A stretch of DNA of 64,000 bases from assembly GCF_000003815.2 (NCBI RefSeq), contig NC_049980.1:24004629-24068628 (forward strand), written 5' to 3'. Each line of letters begins with the position of its first letter. The first letter of the stretch is position 1. The position numbers and the translations under genes were made by a program. The notes below the pieces were generated by a model, which made no database searches, had not been told where the DNA came from, and worked only from the letters and a program-made list of their open reading frames with translations. The DNA comes from Branchiostoma floridae (Eukaryota > Chordata > Leptocardii > Amphioxiformes > Branchiostomatidae). Below are positions 28,961 to 39,100 of this stretch, piece after piece.

Positions 28961-29211
28961 TATGTGTTGTGTAATCGTCCAGATGTCTACAACGACTAAT
29001 AAACTACAACGTTTGGACGTGTACCCAATAAAGATTAACATGTTTCTGCTACTCCTGAAACACTTCCGACGCCTGACGTCAAACGTGTCTGTAAATGTTT
29101 TATTTGTGACGCACTGGAACCTAATTTGAGCTACCAATATCCAACAGGAGCTGATATAAATAGGAAATTGTGGATATAAATAAATCGCTGATATCCGGAG
29201 CGGAAGGCCCG

Positions 29212-29310
29212 GCCGGGGTGACTAACCGCACAGTGCAAACCTCAGCCTGAGCGCGCTTTAAAGTTTAAGCACCTTTAGCAACTTTAAGCTCGATTCAAAA
29301 CGACTTCTAA
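29212..29310 (-). repeat. Right arm of the 100-bp inverted repeat
   Basis: Reverse complement of 24681-24780 apart from two short indels, ending CGACTTCTAA. It lies about 510 bases before the TATA box of the next gene. Confidence 0.92.
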
Positions 29311-29823
29311 CAAGAACACTCGAGCTTCGGGTGAGCGCAGAGAGCTCTGGGGTGAACGTACTGCAGACCCCGTCTCGAGTTCTTGACATTTATTTTTCAA
29401 TTGCGTCAATGAACCGAAGCCCATTGTTAACACGGCATACCTCGTGGCCATTAGCAACCTAGTAGTGCGGCTACGGTAACTTCAGGTGTTTTTGCAAGGC
29501 AAAATCCGTCAGAAGTTACATTTAACAGTTTCTACGTCGGCATATATCATGATTTTGTATTCGAAAACATCACTAATTCGGTTGTAGACGATACCAAGCG
29601 AGAAACGCACACGTCAAAGCGCCGGAATTATACTTTATTTCTAGGTCCGCTACAATTGTAAGTTTTACGGTTGTCAACAGGTACAAAAGGACTTTGACCT
29701 GCATCAAAACCTGAGGTCGAGATTATTGTGTTTCCTGCGTGCCCCACATTTCGGGACAACAATCGGACAAGTGTGTACTCCGTACCAAATATTATGCATA
29801 CGTCACTTGTCATCAGAGTCCCT

Positions 29824-29857
29824 TATAAAAACTGCCGCATCGAGCAGATCGGTCAGT
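29824..29857 (+). promoter_or_regulatory. TATA box and initiator of the membrane-protein gene
   Basis: TATAAAA at 29824-29830 is followed about 30 bases later by TCAGT (29853-29857), a good initiator. A CRE-like TACGTCAC lies shortly upstream near 29803-29810. The predicted 5' UTR is about 75 nt before ATG at 29929. Confidence 0.7.
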
Positions 29858-29928
29858 ACCAGGCCAGGTGTTCTCTTGTTCTTGCAAGGTCTTTCTGAAA
29901 CATTTGCAAACTGTCGTATAGAGCCAGC

Positions 29929-29967
29929 ATGCAGGCAACAATGGTCAACTTTCTGGAGCTGTTACCG
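29929..29967 (+). CDS. Membrane-protein gene, exon 1
   Basis: Thirteen codons from ATG to CCG before donor GTAAGTGTG. A second in-frame ATG (codon 5) could also serve as start. Confidence 0.65.
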
Positions 29968-31729
29968 GTAAGTGTGTGCAGAATTTAAACCGAGCTCACT
30001 GCAACGTACTGTCTAGCGGATGGCAGCTGCCAGGACACTCGTCGCTTGATGCAAAATACTTGCAATTCATGTGGGCTATGAAATAGTGCTGGTTTGCTTC
30101 GAGAAACGTGGGAACAAATGTTGCTCTCCGGATTGTCTTTCACACGTTTATATGCAGGCAAGGAAATGGCACTGAGTGCTTGTGACAATTGTATGGTTAC
30201 ATTCAGGTGAATATTTTCAAACATTCAGCCTACATGTAACCTTATCATTGTCACAAAGCACTTAAAAGGGGTATACGTTCTAAATCGGTATTGACATTGC
30301 CATAGACGTCACACTTATTTACAAAAAGGCATACGAAAGCCCGAATGTGGCAGTATTACTTGGAACGTGTGGTTGTGTTATTTTGAACACCTATCAGGTA
30401 CTCACATGCGCTAGGCGTAGGTCCCTACAACAAACTTATGGTCATCAATGTGTATCGTCTGTTCTGAGAGGTTGAAGGGAAGCGTCTCTGTGCTAGTCTC
30501 TGTCAGACTCGTTTGCTTACTAAAAAATTGTAGAGATTGGTCGAATGGGCTGAATAATTAGCCGGCTATAGAATTACACAGTTGATCCTTTGCTACCTAA
30601 CCTCCTGGCAAATCATGCAGCAGATTTCTGCTATTCTTTTTGAGCAACCCAAGACGTCTAGTAGATGCTATGTCCGTGCTGTCCTTCAAACCTTTACATT
30701 TTCCTTTCTGTACGAAGCAGCAACTTTCAGGACCGAAATAGGTCAGATTTACAATTTACAGTAGACGGGATCCCGGGACCCCATTTTCTCAGTCTATATA
30801 AGTCTATATTTATCATCATCATCTTCATTTAATGTTGCTATCAACATCATTTTTTTAAAATCCAGGTTGTCTTGGTGTCCATCGTCATTGCGACTTTCAT
30901 CACGCGAGAATCGCACAATGGCGGACTGAGATGGATGGACTCCAACCATAAGGGACGATTTGCAATGACGGGCCCGGAAGGTTCTGAAGAAGATGGTCAG
31001 CGATCGCAAGAAAAGCCAGGCAACGTCTCAACAGATGGAGATTTGGTTCTTGTTGTTACCATCAACATAACCAAGGGCCGAGAGACTGGTTTTACGGTGT
31101 CGAGTGCACCCGACAGGGACGCTCTCGAGGCCGAGTCAACAGGTGGTTTGAATGCCTACGAAGCTACCACAATTCAAGCTCGAGAACAAACCGTGCTCTG
31201 CCATAGTGACACACACCGGTGGACTGGCTTGTTGGGGACTGTCTTCAACAGTATCATAACCCCCATAGTTTGGAAGCCATGTTGTAGCCTTTTCCATCTG
31301 GGGTTCATTTCTCTTAAGATAGGCTTTTGTTGCGCTTATTTGTTTGTAATATCTGCGGTGATTCTCTTGTGCATTTCCACCGCATTCCGGGAGTCGAAAC
31401 TGTCAAACAAGCTTATCCAGAACTATTTCCTCCCCACTATCACTGGAATGTTAGTGTATTTGCTCGGTGTTCTCGTCCTATATGCAATCCTTCCTGTAAC
31501 CTGTATGTCCCTGGTAGTGGTATACAGATCGATAACCAACTGGTTTCCAAAAATGAGGCTAACGTCCGAAGAGACGATCGCGCGGTGTACCGTAGAGCTG
31601 CCCCTGAGGGTCCTGTCGCTGGCCCTGGCTCAAACCATGAAGAAGAGAACACCAGCACACTTCGTAAATGTTAACCCTCAGTACCAGCAGCAGCATCTTC
31701 ACTTCCGCCGGAATAGAAGATGTGGATAG
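29929..31729 (+). CDS. Unrecognised 300-residue multi-pass membrane protein, two exons
   Basis: Exon 1, 29929-29967, encodes MQATMVNFLELLP and ends at GTAAGTGTG. Exon 2, 30866-31729, follows a TTTTTTTAAAATCCAG acceptor and continues VVLVSIVIATFITRE in frame, making one hydrophobic segment across the junction (residues ~9-25). Then come a hydrophilic region with two N-glycosylation sequons (NVS ~66, NIT ~80), hydrophobic segments at ~158-183 and ~202-232, and a basic tail ending FRRNRRCG. I do not recognise the family. A canonical TATA/initiator promoter, phase-0 splice and polyadenylation signals support a real gene. Topology and function are unknown; a signal-anchor with luminal loop is one reading. 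Confidence 0.7.
30866..31729 (+). CDS. Membrane-protein gene, exon 2
   Basis: A single 864-nt open frame (287 codons plus TAG) from the AG at 30864-30865. Phase 0 with exon 1. Its length without interruption, and the clustered hydrophobic segments, argue for coding. Confidence 0.75.
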   Translation, partial: VVLVSIVIATFITRESHNGGLRWMDSNHKGRFAMTGPEGSEEDGQRSQEKPGNVSTDGDLVLVVTINITKGRETGFTVSSAPDRDALEAESTGGLNAYEATTIQAREQTVLCHSDTHRWTGLLGTVFNSIITPIVWKPCCSLFHLGFISLKIGFCCAYLFVISAVILLCISTAFRESKLSNKLIQNYFLPTITGMLVYLLGVLVLYAILPVTCMSLVVVYRSITNWFPKMRLTSEETIARCTVELPLRVLSLALAQTMKKRTPAHFVNVNPQYQQQHLHFRRNRRCG

Positions 31730-32108
31730 GAAAATACTAAGAGCTGCATGTACTTTTGAGGAAGTCGTATTGGACGTTACTTGTATAAAATGTACACATG
31801 CAGAGTAGATAGTTTGACCATCTGGTGTGTTTTCAATATACGACACTGGGTTACGTGTTACTAGGGTTAATGCTGTTAGAAAATGTAATGTCGATATGTG
31901 TCTTTGGCTCTGTGTAAACATTAGCTTATTCTAGTTGTATCATATTCCGATCAGTTTTGTATTTAATAGTCAAGTTTTGCTTGCTTTCAGTAAGAAATAT
32001 TTGTTATACTTTTCAATTTATATTGCCTAGGCTTAAAGTAAGTGTCTATGTGTTTGTCATATTCTAGTGTCGACAATTGCTAATTGTCACTCACGCAGAC
32101 GATGTCAA

Positions 32109-32231
32109 AATAAACATCATTTTTGCCATTTTATTTTCTTGCCAGTTTTTACTCTCTTTTCTCGTATACGTAATCATGGCGTCCGTTGATACATTGGTCA
32201 CTGTACAACAAAGACTCTAGACATGAATAAA
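32109..32231 (+). terminator. Polyadenylation signals of the membrane-protein gene
   Basis: AATAAA occurs at 32109-32114 and at 32226-32231, 380 and 497 bases past the stop. Either could be used. Confidence 0.5.
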
Positions 32232-32774
32232 GCTGGAAAATGCAAATTATTTAATATCAGCACAGCTTAGAATCAAATCGGTAAACATCATCGAGAAAGC
32301 TTTTTAATCGTATATTTATCAGCTGTATATTTACTGCCCAGAGTGTACTCTTGCGACACCGTCCTTAACAATAAGATGCCGTTTTACGGCTTCTAGTCTC
32401 AATGACATATTCCTATAGCAAAAATGATCACGTGTACCTTTAAAACTCTATATTCGTTGTATATACATAAAGTGGTGTCACTGTTGCAGTGATCGTTATG
32501 ATGATTCCAATTCTTTATCTCAATTGTCCACATCAGGGTGCGTGAACATTGATACAATATAAAAGCATAGTCCACACAGAGATAACCTACCCTAGCCTGA
32601 CTAAAATCGCGCTCCTAGCGGCCCCGGCCCTATAGTATTGCCGCCGCCATTAACCCCAGCCAGCGAGAGATTGTGTAAACACAGGCTAAACCTACCCTAG
32701 CCTTACCTAACACGCGGCATGGAGATGTGACAAATTGTCGGTTCTATCGTTTCTTGAACCAACAGAGCATGATT

Positions 32775-32780
32775 TTTATT
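32775..32780 (-). terminator. Polyadenylation signal of the 539-residue protein gene
   Basis: TTTATT on the plus strand (AATAAA on minus) lies about 226 bases past the TAA at 33006. Confidence 0.5.
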
Positions 32781-33005
32781 TTTCATTTGTTGTTCTCTTG
32801 GCTTCTGTCATCCTTCTAGAGATGCTTGGCATAATTGTGACAACCCACGATCAGCCTTATGCTGGTCTCATCTGACGGTGAAGTGGTCTAAAGTGGTCTA
32901 CTGAACCCCACAAGGCTTTGGGCAGCTAGTGATCACCTCACAGGCGCCGCCTATCGGCATCTTTCGAAATGTCAACGACTGACTAACAGAGTCAGTTACA
33001 GGCAG

Positions 33006-33313
33006 TTACAGTTTCACTGGTTCCCATTTCATTCTCGTGCTCCACAATTCTGCTTTCCTTTTGTTTTCCTGCTTAAGACGTTCAATATCAGCATCTTGTC
33101 TTTGCCTGTTCTTCATTCTGTCCAGACTTTCTTTGCGACGTGTTCTTGATGTTCCTCGTACGGCCTTTGGCTGTCCATTATGACCGTTACTTTCTTCTCT
33201 GACTCTGTGATTCTGCACCGAACTACCAGTCACCTTTGTTTGTCTGTATGGCATTAGAAAGGGCTTGGTAGATGGAAAAGACACGGACGGCTTCTGTGAC
33301 TTGGAACGAACAT
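33006..33313 (-). CDS. 539-residue protein, exon 5 and stop
   Basis: After a TTATTCATCAG acceptor, (D)VRSKSQKPSVSFPSTKP, then RTRRKESLDRMKNRQRQDAD and KWEPVKL before TAA. A basic, probably helical C-terminus. Confidence 0.77.
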
Positions 33314-36126
33314 CTGATGAATAAAAGACAACATGAAAGATGTCAATGCGATGCACAATTCAACATCAATCAAAGGTATAGTGCGAGCTCAACTGGAAAC
33401 TGAAACAATCATTTTGCACCTCTTGTTTCCCTACCTGGCGGTGCGGTTTTAGCTCTGTCCGTCTTTCTGTCTCCATGGTGATCCCCGTTCCCATGACAAC
33501 ACTGCCGGTTGAAGTGGTGCATGTTGCTGAGGTCGTGATAGCTTCCGTCACTGTTGCCATGGTCACGTGCGTACAGGTGCATGTTTCTTATCTGCTGCTG
33601 CTGCCACTCCATGTCGAACAGGTGTTTGAGTCTCTGATGGTGTCGCGTGTGTTCTTGCTGCGATGGACAGTAGAAAATTAGCCGTATTTGTAAATGAAGA
33701 TATCCTAGTAATAATATACACTACACATCAGTGACACCAAAGATATTCGAAGCCTTGAGAACAGCACTATAATTAGTTCGATGTCAGCCGACTCGTTATA
33801 CAGGTCATTCGTGAGATGCGAATATTTCCCTTTTGCAGCTTTTGAATTCAAGGAACAAGGCTTCATCGTATTGCAAAACAAAAACTAAAGGAAGGCTCAC
33901 CATAAATAGAAGAAGCCAGTCAACATTTCGTATCAACCATTGAGATGTTTTCGGTCTAATCACTTTGAGCATGAGCAGAAAGAACTTACAACGTACCTTC
34001 CCTTGTATGTTCTTTGAAACGGTGAAAAAATTTAAACAGTGACAAAACCTCTTGTCTCTCTTGTCTAGTTTTCCTTCTTTTTTATTTTGTTATATTCCGA
34101 TTAAAAGCATACCTGCATCTTAATGATCTCGGCGTTCCTCCGCTTGATGTCTGCATGTTCCAGGCTGAAGTAGGCCTGCTGGAGCATGTACTCTGCAGTT
34201 TGACCTGCAGTGGTTGGTGGTGCCGTGTGAGGACGCTTCAGCAACGTCCCACTCTGTTCACCTGCGGAGGAGACAACCAATTAAGAGTGACCTTTCGACT
34301 ATACGGAGACATCCCGCCGCTAGTACCAACAACGGAAACGACAGGCGATCTGTTTGGCAGTCTCTCTTCATAACAACTTCTGTATAACGTTTCAACACCT
34401 ATTACAGTTGGTAATCCGTACTTCAATAGGGACCAGTCAATGAAAATATTGCTTACTCAGAGCGCATTGTACGCTGCGTTAAATATTACATGGGCGGGAT
34501 ACACTGGGGAACAAACAATGGATCATTTAATGGCAGAGTTGTAATGAATGAAATCCTTCTTGCCTTCAAACAAGACAAAGCAAGGTATGTCACCAGGTAT
34601 GTCACAGAGGACAGGCAGACAACGGCTGGGTTGCCCGTCAAAGTTCCACATTCGCGACAATGACATTGGTAAAGCCACCACAATGCAAGTCAGGCGTTGT
34701 CAGCGTTTCAAGCCTTGTCATCACGTTCAGCTTTTCATACAATGATTTATAGCATCACTCACTTTTTATGGCTATGTCAATTAGCTACATTGTATATAGC
34801 ATGCTGAAAATATAACAATGACAACGCAGATAGGTTGATCAGTCAGGAGAAGGATACTTAATTTTGCAAGGCCTTACCGTTGTATTTCAGCATCTTATGT
34901 TTCCCTTGGTACTTGAGTAAATCCTGAGCCAGATCAGCCGAAGACTTTCTCCTACAGATACACCGGAGCAACAAATAGCTGTAATCCGTGTGTTACACTA
35001 AGTATACTTGTACATTTTACAATATGCCACTGCAAAGCTTTTAAACATTTCTTTCTGTGAGCTTCCAGCTACGTTATCGATGTGTTCTGAAAACTAAAGA
35101 TTCAAAGAAGAAATAACACGGCGGCATTTATCTAGATGCTGTCCCTATGCATATTGTGTGACATCTCTGTATATTGTACGCTTTGAAACCAGTAGGAGAG
35201 GAGTACCTATCAGCTATAGACTAAGTCATTAGTGATGTTATGATAAAACTTAGTACGTACCTGTATGTGTGAAGAACAGCGCGTCCCTGTGTAAGTTCGG
35301 CATTTCGGTCGCTATAGAGACTCATGCCGCTGCTACAGAACGTCGTTCTGGTCTCACAAGACCTCTGGTCAGGACTGCTTCCATTAGCCGACACCTTCTT
35401 ACGATCTCTGCCGTGTCTGTCGTCTGTAGGACTGGAGCTGTCGTTATGGTAACGGTCCTGTCTGTCCGTGTCAACCAATCGGGAGTCTTTGGAGTCACGT
35501 GGTGAAGTTTCTTGGCTCCCGTTGTTTGGCTCGGGTAGATCTAAACTTTGCTCGATGCCCGAATCTTCAAAGCTGTCCATGTCGTGGTAAAGCCATCCGT
35601 TTTCAGTAGGACCTTCCTGTCCAGTGTCTGCCATTTCCATCATTTGATGTGGGGAAAGGCTCGACTTTTCCCCCCTGGAAGTGAAACGCGACTTACACGT
35701 GTGCCGAAGGACAGGAGGCGTCTTCCTTACGGTGTGACAACAACTTTTAGAGGAGGGACTGCGTTTCTCATAGACACGGTTATTATTGCAGTTTTTCAGA
35801 TGACATCGCCGATCGACGTTTTCCGGTCGGACATGACTGATCGGATGGTACAGCCTGGACGGCCGCTGGATTTCTTCCGTTGACCCAAGCACAGGACTCG
35901 CTGAAAGTCTTCCGATACCGAATTCCGACTCGTTTATACTGGTAGTGGTCCTGAGCTCGTCGCTGGGGGCTGGGTCGGCGTTCAGGATGTACTGTAGCAA
36001 GTTGTGCCCCATGTTCCGTGTCGTTCCTAGCTCCATCTTGCCCTGTTTCTCTGCGCTCGCCTCGGAAGTCTCAGCAACCTTTCCTTTGACAGGCGCGAAG
36101 TACGGCCCGGCAACCTGTCCCGCCAT
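33006..36126 (-). CDS. Unrecognised 539-residue coiled-coil-rich protein, five coding exons
   Basis: Exons 5' to 3': 35261-36126, 34878-34951, 34113-34261, 33435-33657, 33006-33313. They total 1620 nt, all junctions GT/AG with matching phases. Translation starts MAGQVAGPYFAPVKGK two bases after a TTGCTGCAG acceptor at 36129, so a non-coding leader exon must exist upstream. Residues 1-288 are Ser/Arg/Asp-rich and probably disordered. Residues ~289-395 look ordered (RKSSADLAQDLLKYQGKH, then AEYMLQQAYFSLEHADIKRR and a Gln/His-rich helix). Residues ~490-530 form a basic helix ending WEPVKL. I do not recognise the family. RFX-like motifs upstream hint at a ciliary or sperm role (inference). Confidence 0.75.
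33435..33657 (-). CDS. 539-residue protein, exon 4
   Basis: QEHTRHHQRLKHLFDMEWQQ continues the helix, then a His/Asn/Gly-rich stretch and KTDRAKTAPP plus one base at donor GTAGGG. Confidence 0.76.
34113..34261 (-). CDS. 539-residue protein, exon 3
   Basis: GEQSGTLLKRPHTAPPTTAG followed by the helix AEYMLQQAYFSLEHADIKRR and NAEIIKMQ, phase 0 at a GTATGC donor. Confidence 0.77.
34878..34951 (-). CDS. 539-residue protein, exon 2
   Basis: Seventy-four bases coding (R)RKSSADLAQDLLKYQGKHK and MLKYN, one base left at donor GTAAGG. Too short for usual ORF scans; found by phase matching. Confidence 0.75.
35261..36126 (-). CDS. 539-residue protein, coding exon 1
   Basis: 866 coding bases, 288 codons plus AG at donor GTACGTAC. 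Polar and low in hydrophobic residues; contains YHDMDSFEDSGIEQSLDLPE and repeated Ser/Asp/Arg patches. Confidence 0.78.
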
Positions 36127-36128
36127 TC

Positions 36129-39100
36129 CTGCAGCAATAAAGCAGTATTTAACCGTTTACAATCAGACAAAGAAGAAAAGGGAAGGAAACTTGAACAGCG
36201 TGTCCTCCCTCCCTCTGTCCCACAGAACAATCTATCTCTCGACGCCTCCGCAAGGTGTACTACTAGTAACTTGTCTCCCACAAAGTAACGTCAGAGAATT
36301 GAACAAAGAAGGGAGGTAACATCTTAAACAGAACAAATACAACTACTCCAAAGTAAATATAAAGCTTTTTGCCAACTGCCAATGGTGTTATGACGCAGGT
36401 TTTTTGCCCTTCCTTGGTTACAGGCAGCGTCGGGAAAAAGTTTGCCATCCGACTGTCGCACAAAGAGAACACATCAGTTCAGTTCACAATCGGTCAAAAT
36501 ATCCAGAAAGATCGGAAACAGGATAGAGAAAACACACGGGTACCTACCCGCATGCATGGTGTCTCTGACTCCAACTGAACTCTGAAGCTAAATAGCCCTA
36601 CTCTGGGTGGTACTCGTTTGGGTTCACTGGGTAACTATAACACTATTTCTAGACGGTCAACATTGGCGCGCCCCAATTAAAGGATTACATCCGTCCACAA
36701 CATGCCAATGTCAAACTGTTCCGAACATCACAACCATTACAGGATATGATATTATGTATTCTTCAAATCAGAAATCAGATGGGTTTTTTTTTGTCGACCA
36801 AAAGTAACGTTAGAAACATTAAGCGCTTTTTAATAGCCGTAGCTGTGACAGGAATATCAACTGTCCGTAAAAAAATATGTCGGACTTCAGTTCATACACG
36901 TGATATACAGTCACCACTGCGAGCATGAAAGTGTAAATTTACTATTTCATTCAGACACGACGGCTTTAATAACCTGTAGGTCCCAGTGTGGCACCAGTGC
37001 GTGGTCTGTGATTGTACCGACTGTGTATATCTTTTCTATAGGAATGACATGTCGTAAGGGAAGGGACAATATTGACCAGACCAACTGTCCTGACTGCAAA
37101 CACTGGTGGCAGACAATATAACGTCCTCTTTGCATTATGGGTCGTACAACTGTGGTACATTGGCACATTGGCACAAAACACCATTCGAAAAATACGACAA
37201 ACGATCGAGGCAAGCAAGACGTAATTAAAACACAACACAAAACTGTGACTGGCTAATGAGTGAATGAGTAACAAATTTCTTCGTCACCCTGACATTGGAT
37301 TTAGATATGCTGTACGACCACGACACCACTTAGATACGAATTCTACGGGGGTCGCAGTATTTATGAGTGTGCTGAATCATTAAAGACGAAAGTATATATA
37401 TAAACAGCCAGCCTGCTATGACATGTAGCGTTAAAAGAACCTACTTTTGGGGGCAAACTGGCCACCAGGGGTAATCTACTGCATTGACACACAAAGTGCT
37501 GATATACATCTGCCATATACAACACTAACTAACCTAGTTCAAAGGCCACTCAGTGAGGCAACATTAGGCTAATATTTGCCTATCGCAGGTTTATTGGATC
37601 AAACGAGCTTAATTTATGGTCCTTTGTCGGTAACATCGTCCAGAAGTCAATAGCAACGGGACGCTGGTATGTCGTACGAAATGACGAACCTTAACTATCA
37701 AGACGCCCGTTCCTTAGATACAGGGACTAAAAGTTAGCAGGAATTCTGTAGTATGAAACCATGTCTGGACAGCAGTGAAATCATCTGCTACAAAGGGTGA
37801 CGTAGCCCCATAGCATTTTGAGACCATGGGTAATGTGACGAATGATTGTTATCCACTGTGCCTAGGCCATTCGACGCTACAAGAGTGGTGTACCAATTAA
37901 TAATAAAACGGTTATTCAATAAATGAATTTTGGATATCAATATGCTGACGTCAGTACATACGTGGCCATTTAATGTTTGAGAAGTCAACCCCTTTTAATA
38001 AGAGTATTACTTTGAATTATAAGAATGTATCAACTATGATACATGTACTTTTGTTAAAGTTCAACCAAACGGATTTACGGCGTTTACTCGCTCGTCTGTG
38101 GCCACCATAGCGACCGGCTATGGAGGAGAAATATGCCCGCATTAATTTCAGTCAACATACTCCACCATGAAGACAAACATCTGACGACAGTTGAAGGCGT
38201 TGTTAACTGATAATCACTCATGGTTACAGAGGTTGTCACTTGGATTACTCAGGATATAGCTGACTGCCCCACACAGAGCACCATACAACATGCTACTTAC
38301 TTTACTGGTCAAAGTACTTCTACCCACTGAGGAATGGAACTGTCATTGGACTTCACTGTGTTCTTTAAGACTGGCACCAATATACACACGTTACGTTATA
38401 TGTGTAAATATTGCTGACAAACCAATTCAGCCTGTCTTGTTCTTGTCAAAAGAAATCAGTTAGCTATGTTCTTTATCGTCTAATCTTTTATTCTTTCCTA
38501 CCTTGCATTGTAACTGACACATGGAAAAGCTGCTAATAATCTAATCTTTGTGAGGTTTAGAAGAATGAAAGAAGAATAAGGAAAAGGGGACGTCGGGCAT
38601 ACATGTACATTTGTAATTTTGGTATTGAAGTATAAAATGACGCATAACCTTTCAAATATAGACGCATAATTAAGATTAAATAAGATTTTTTATATCAAAG
38701 TTATGAAGTGAACTTTGACCATCATATGCCATGCGACAGAGAAGCCACCGACTGACTGACACGTATGTTGTTTATAGCTTATCGTTTCTGAACGCTGTCT
38801 CCTTGGAACAAAAACCCTGCGACAACACCACGTGACAAGTCATTAAAGGGGGATCACTGGAGCTTTGTCATTCGGCGAGAAACAAACGCACAGTAATGCA
38901 CGTCTTAAAACATGACTAAAGCCTTACTTAGCGTTCCTTGTGTTCTCAGTGAGCCAAGATTGTAGTCCCTTTGACTTATCGAAACCCAACATTCTTTTTA
39001 GATCTCCAGCGTACTCGATAAATGGGTGTGTGTACAGCTGTGGGTTCATCAGCTGCCTTTACAACCACATGTATTTATGGCAATGCAGTGTGTTGTGGCT

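Larger units (their letters stand above)
24681..29310. mobile_element. 4.6-kb transposon cluster bounded by a 100-bp inverted repeat
   Basis: Bases 24681-24780 recur in reverse complement at 29212-29310. They begin TTAGAAGTCG and end CCCCGGC, and differ by two small indels but almost no substitutions. The similarity stops sharply at both ends of each arm. The interior holds a hAT-like MITE, ATTACAGTACTG elements, a mariner-like fold-back and an RT relic, but no intact transposase. It may be one large non-autonomous DNA transposon with nested insertions, or two copies of a small element in opposite orientation. No clear target duplication was seen. Confidence 0.65.
31730..33005. other. 3' flanks of two convergent genes
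   Basis: Polyadenylation signals for the plus-strand gene lie at 32109 and 32226, and for the minus-strand gene at 32775-32780. The remainder is AT-rich with no gene recognised. Confidence 0.6.
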
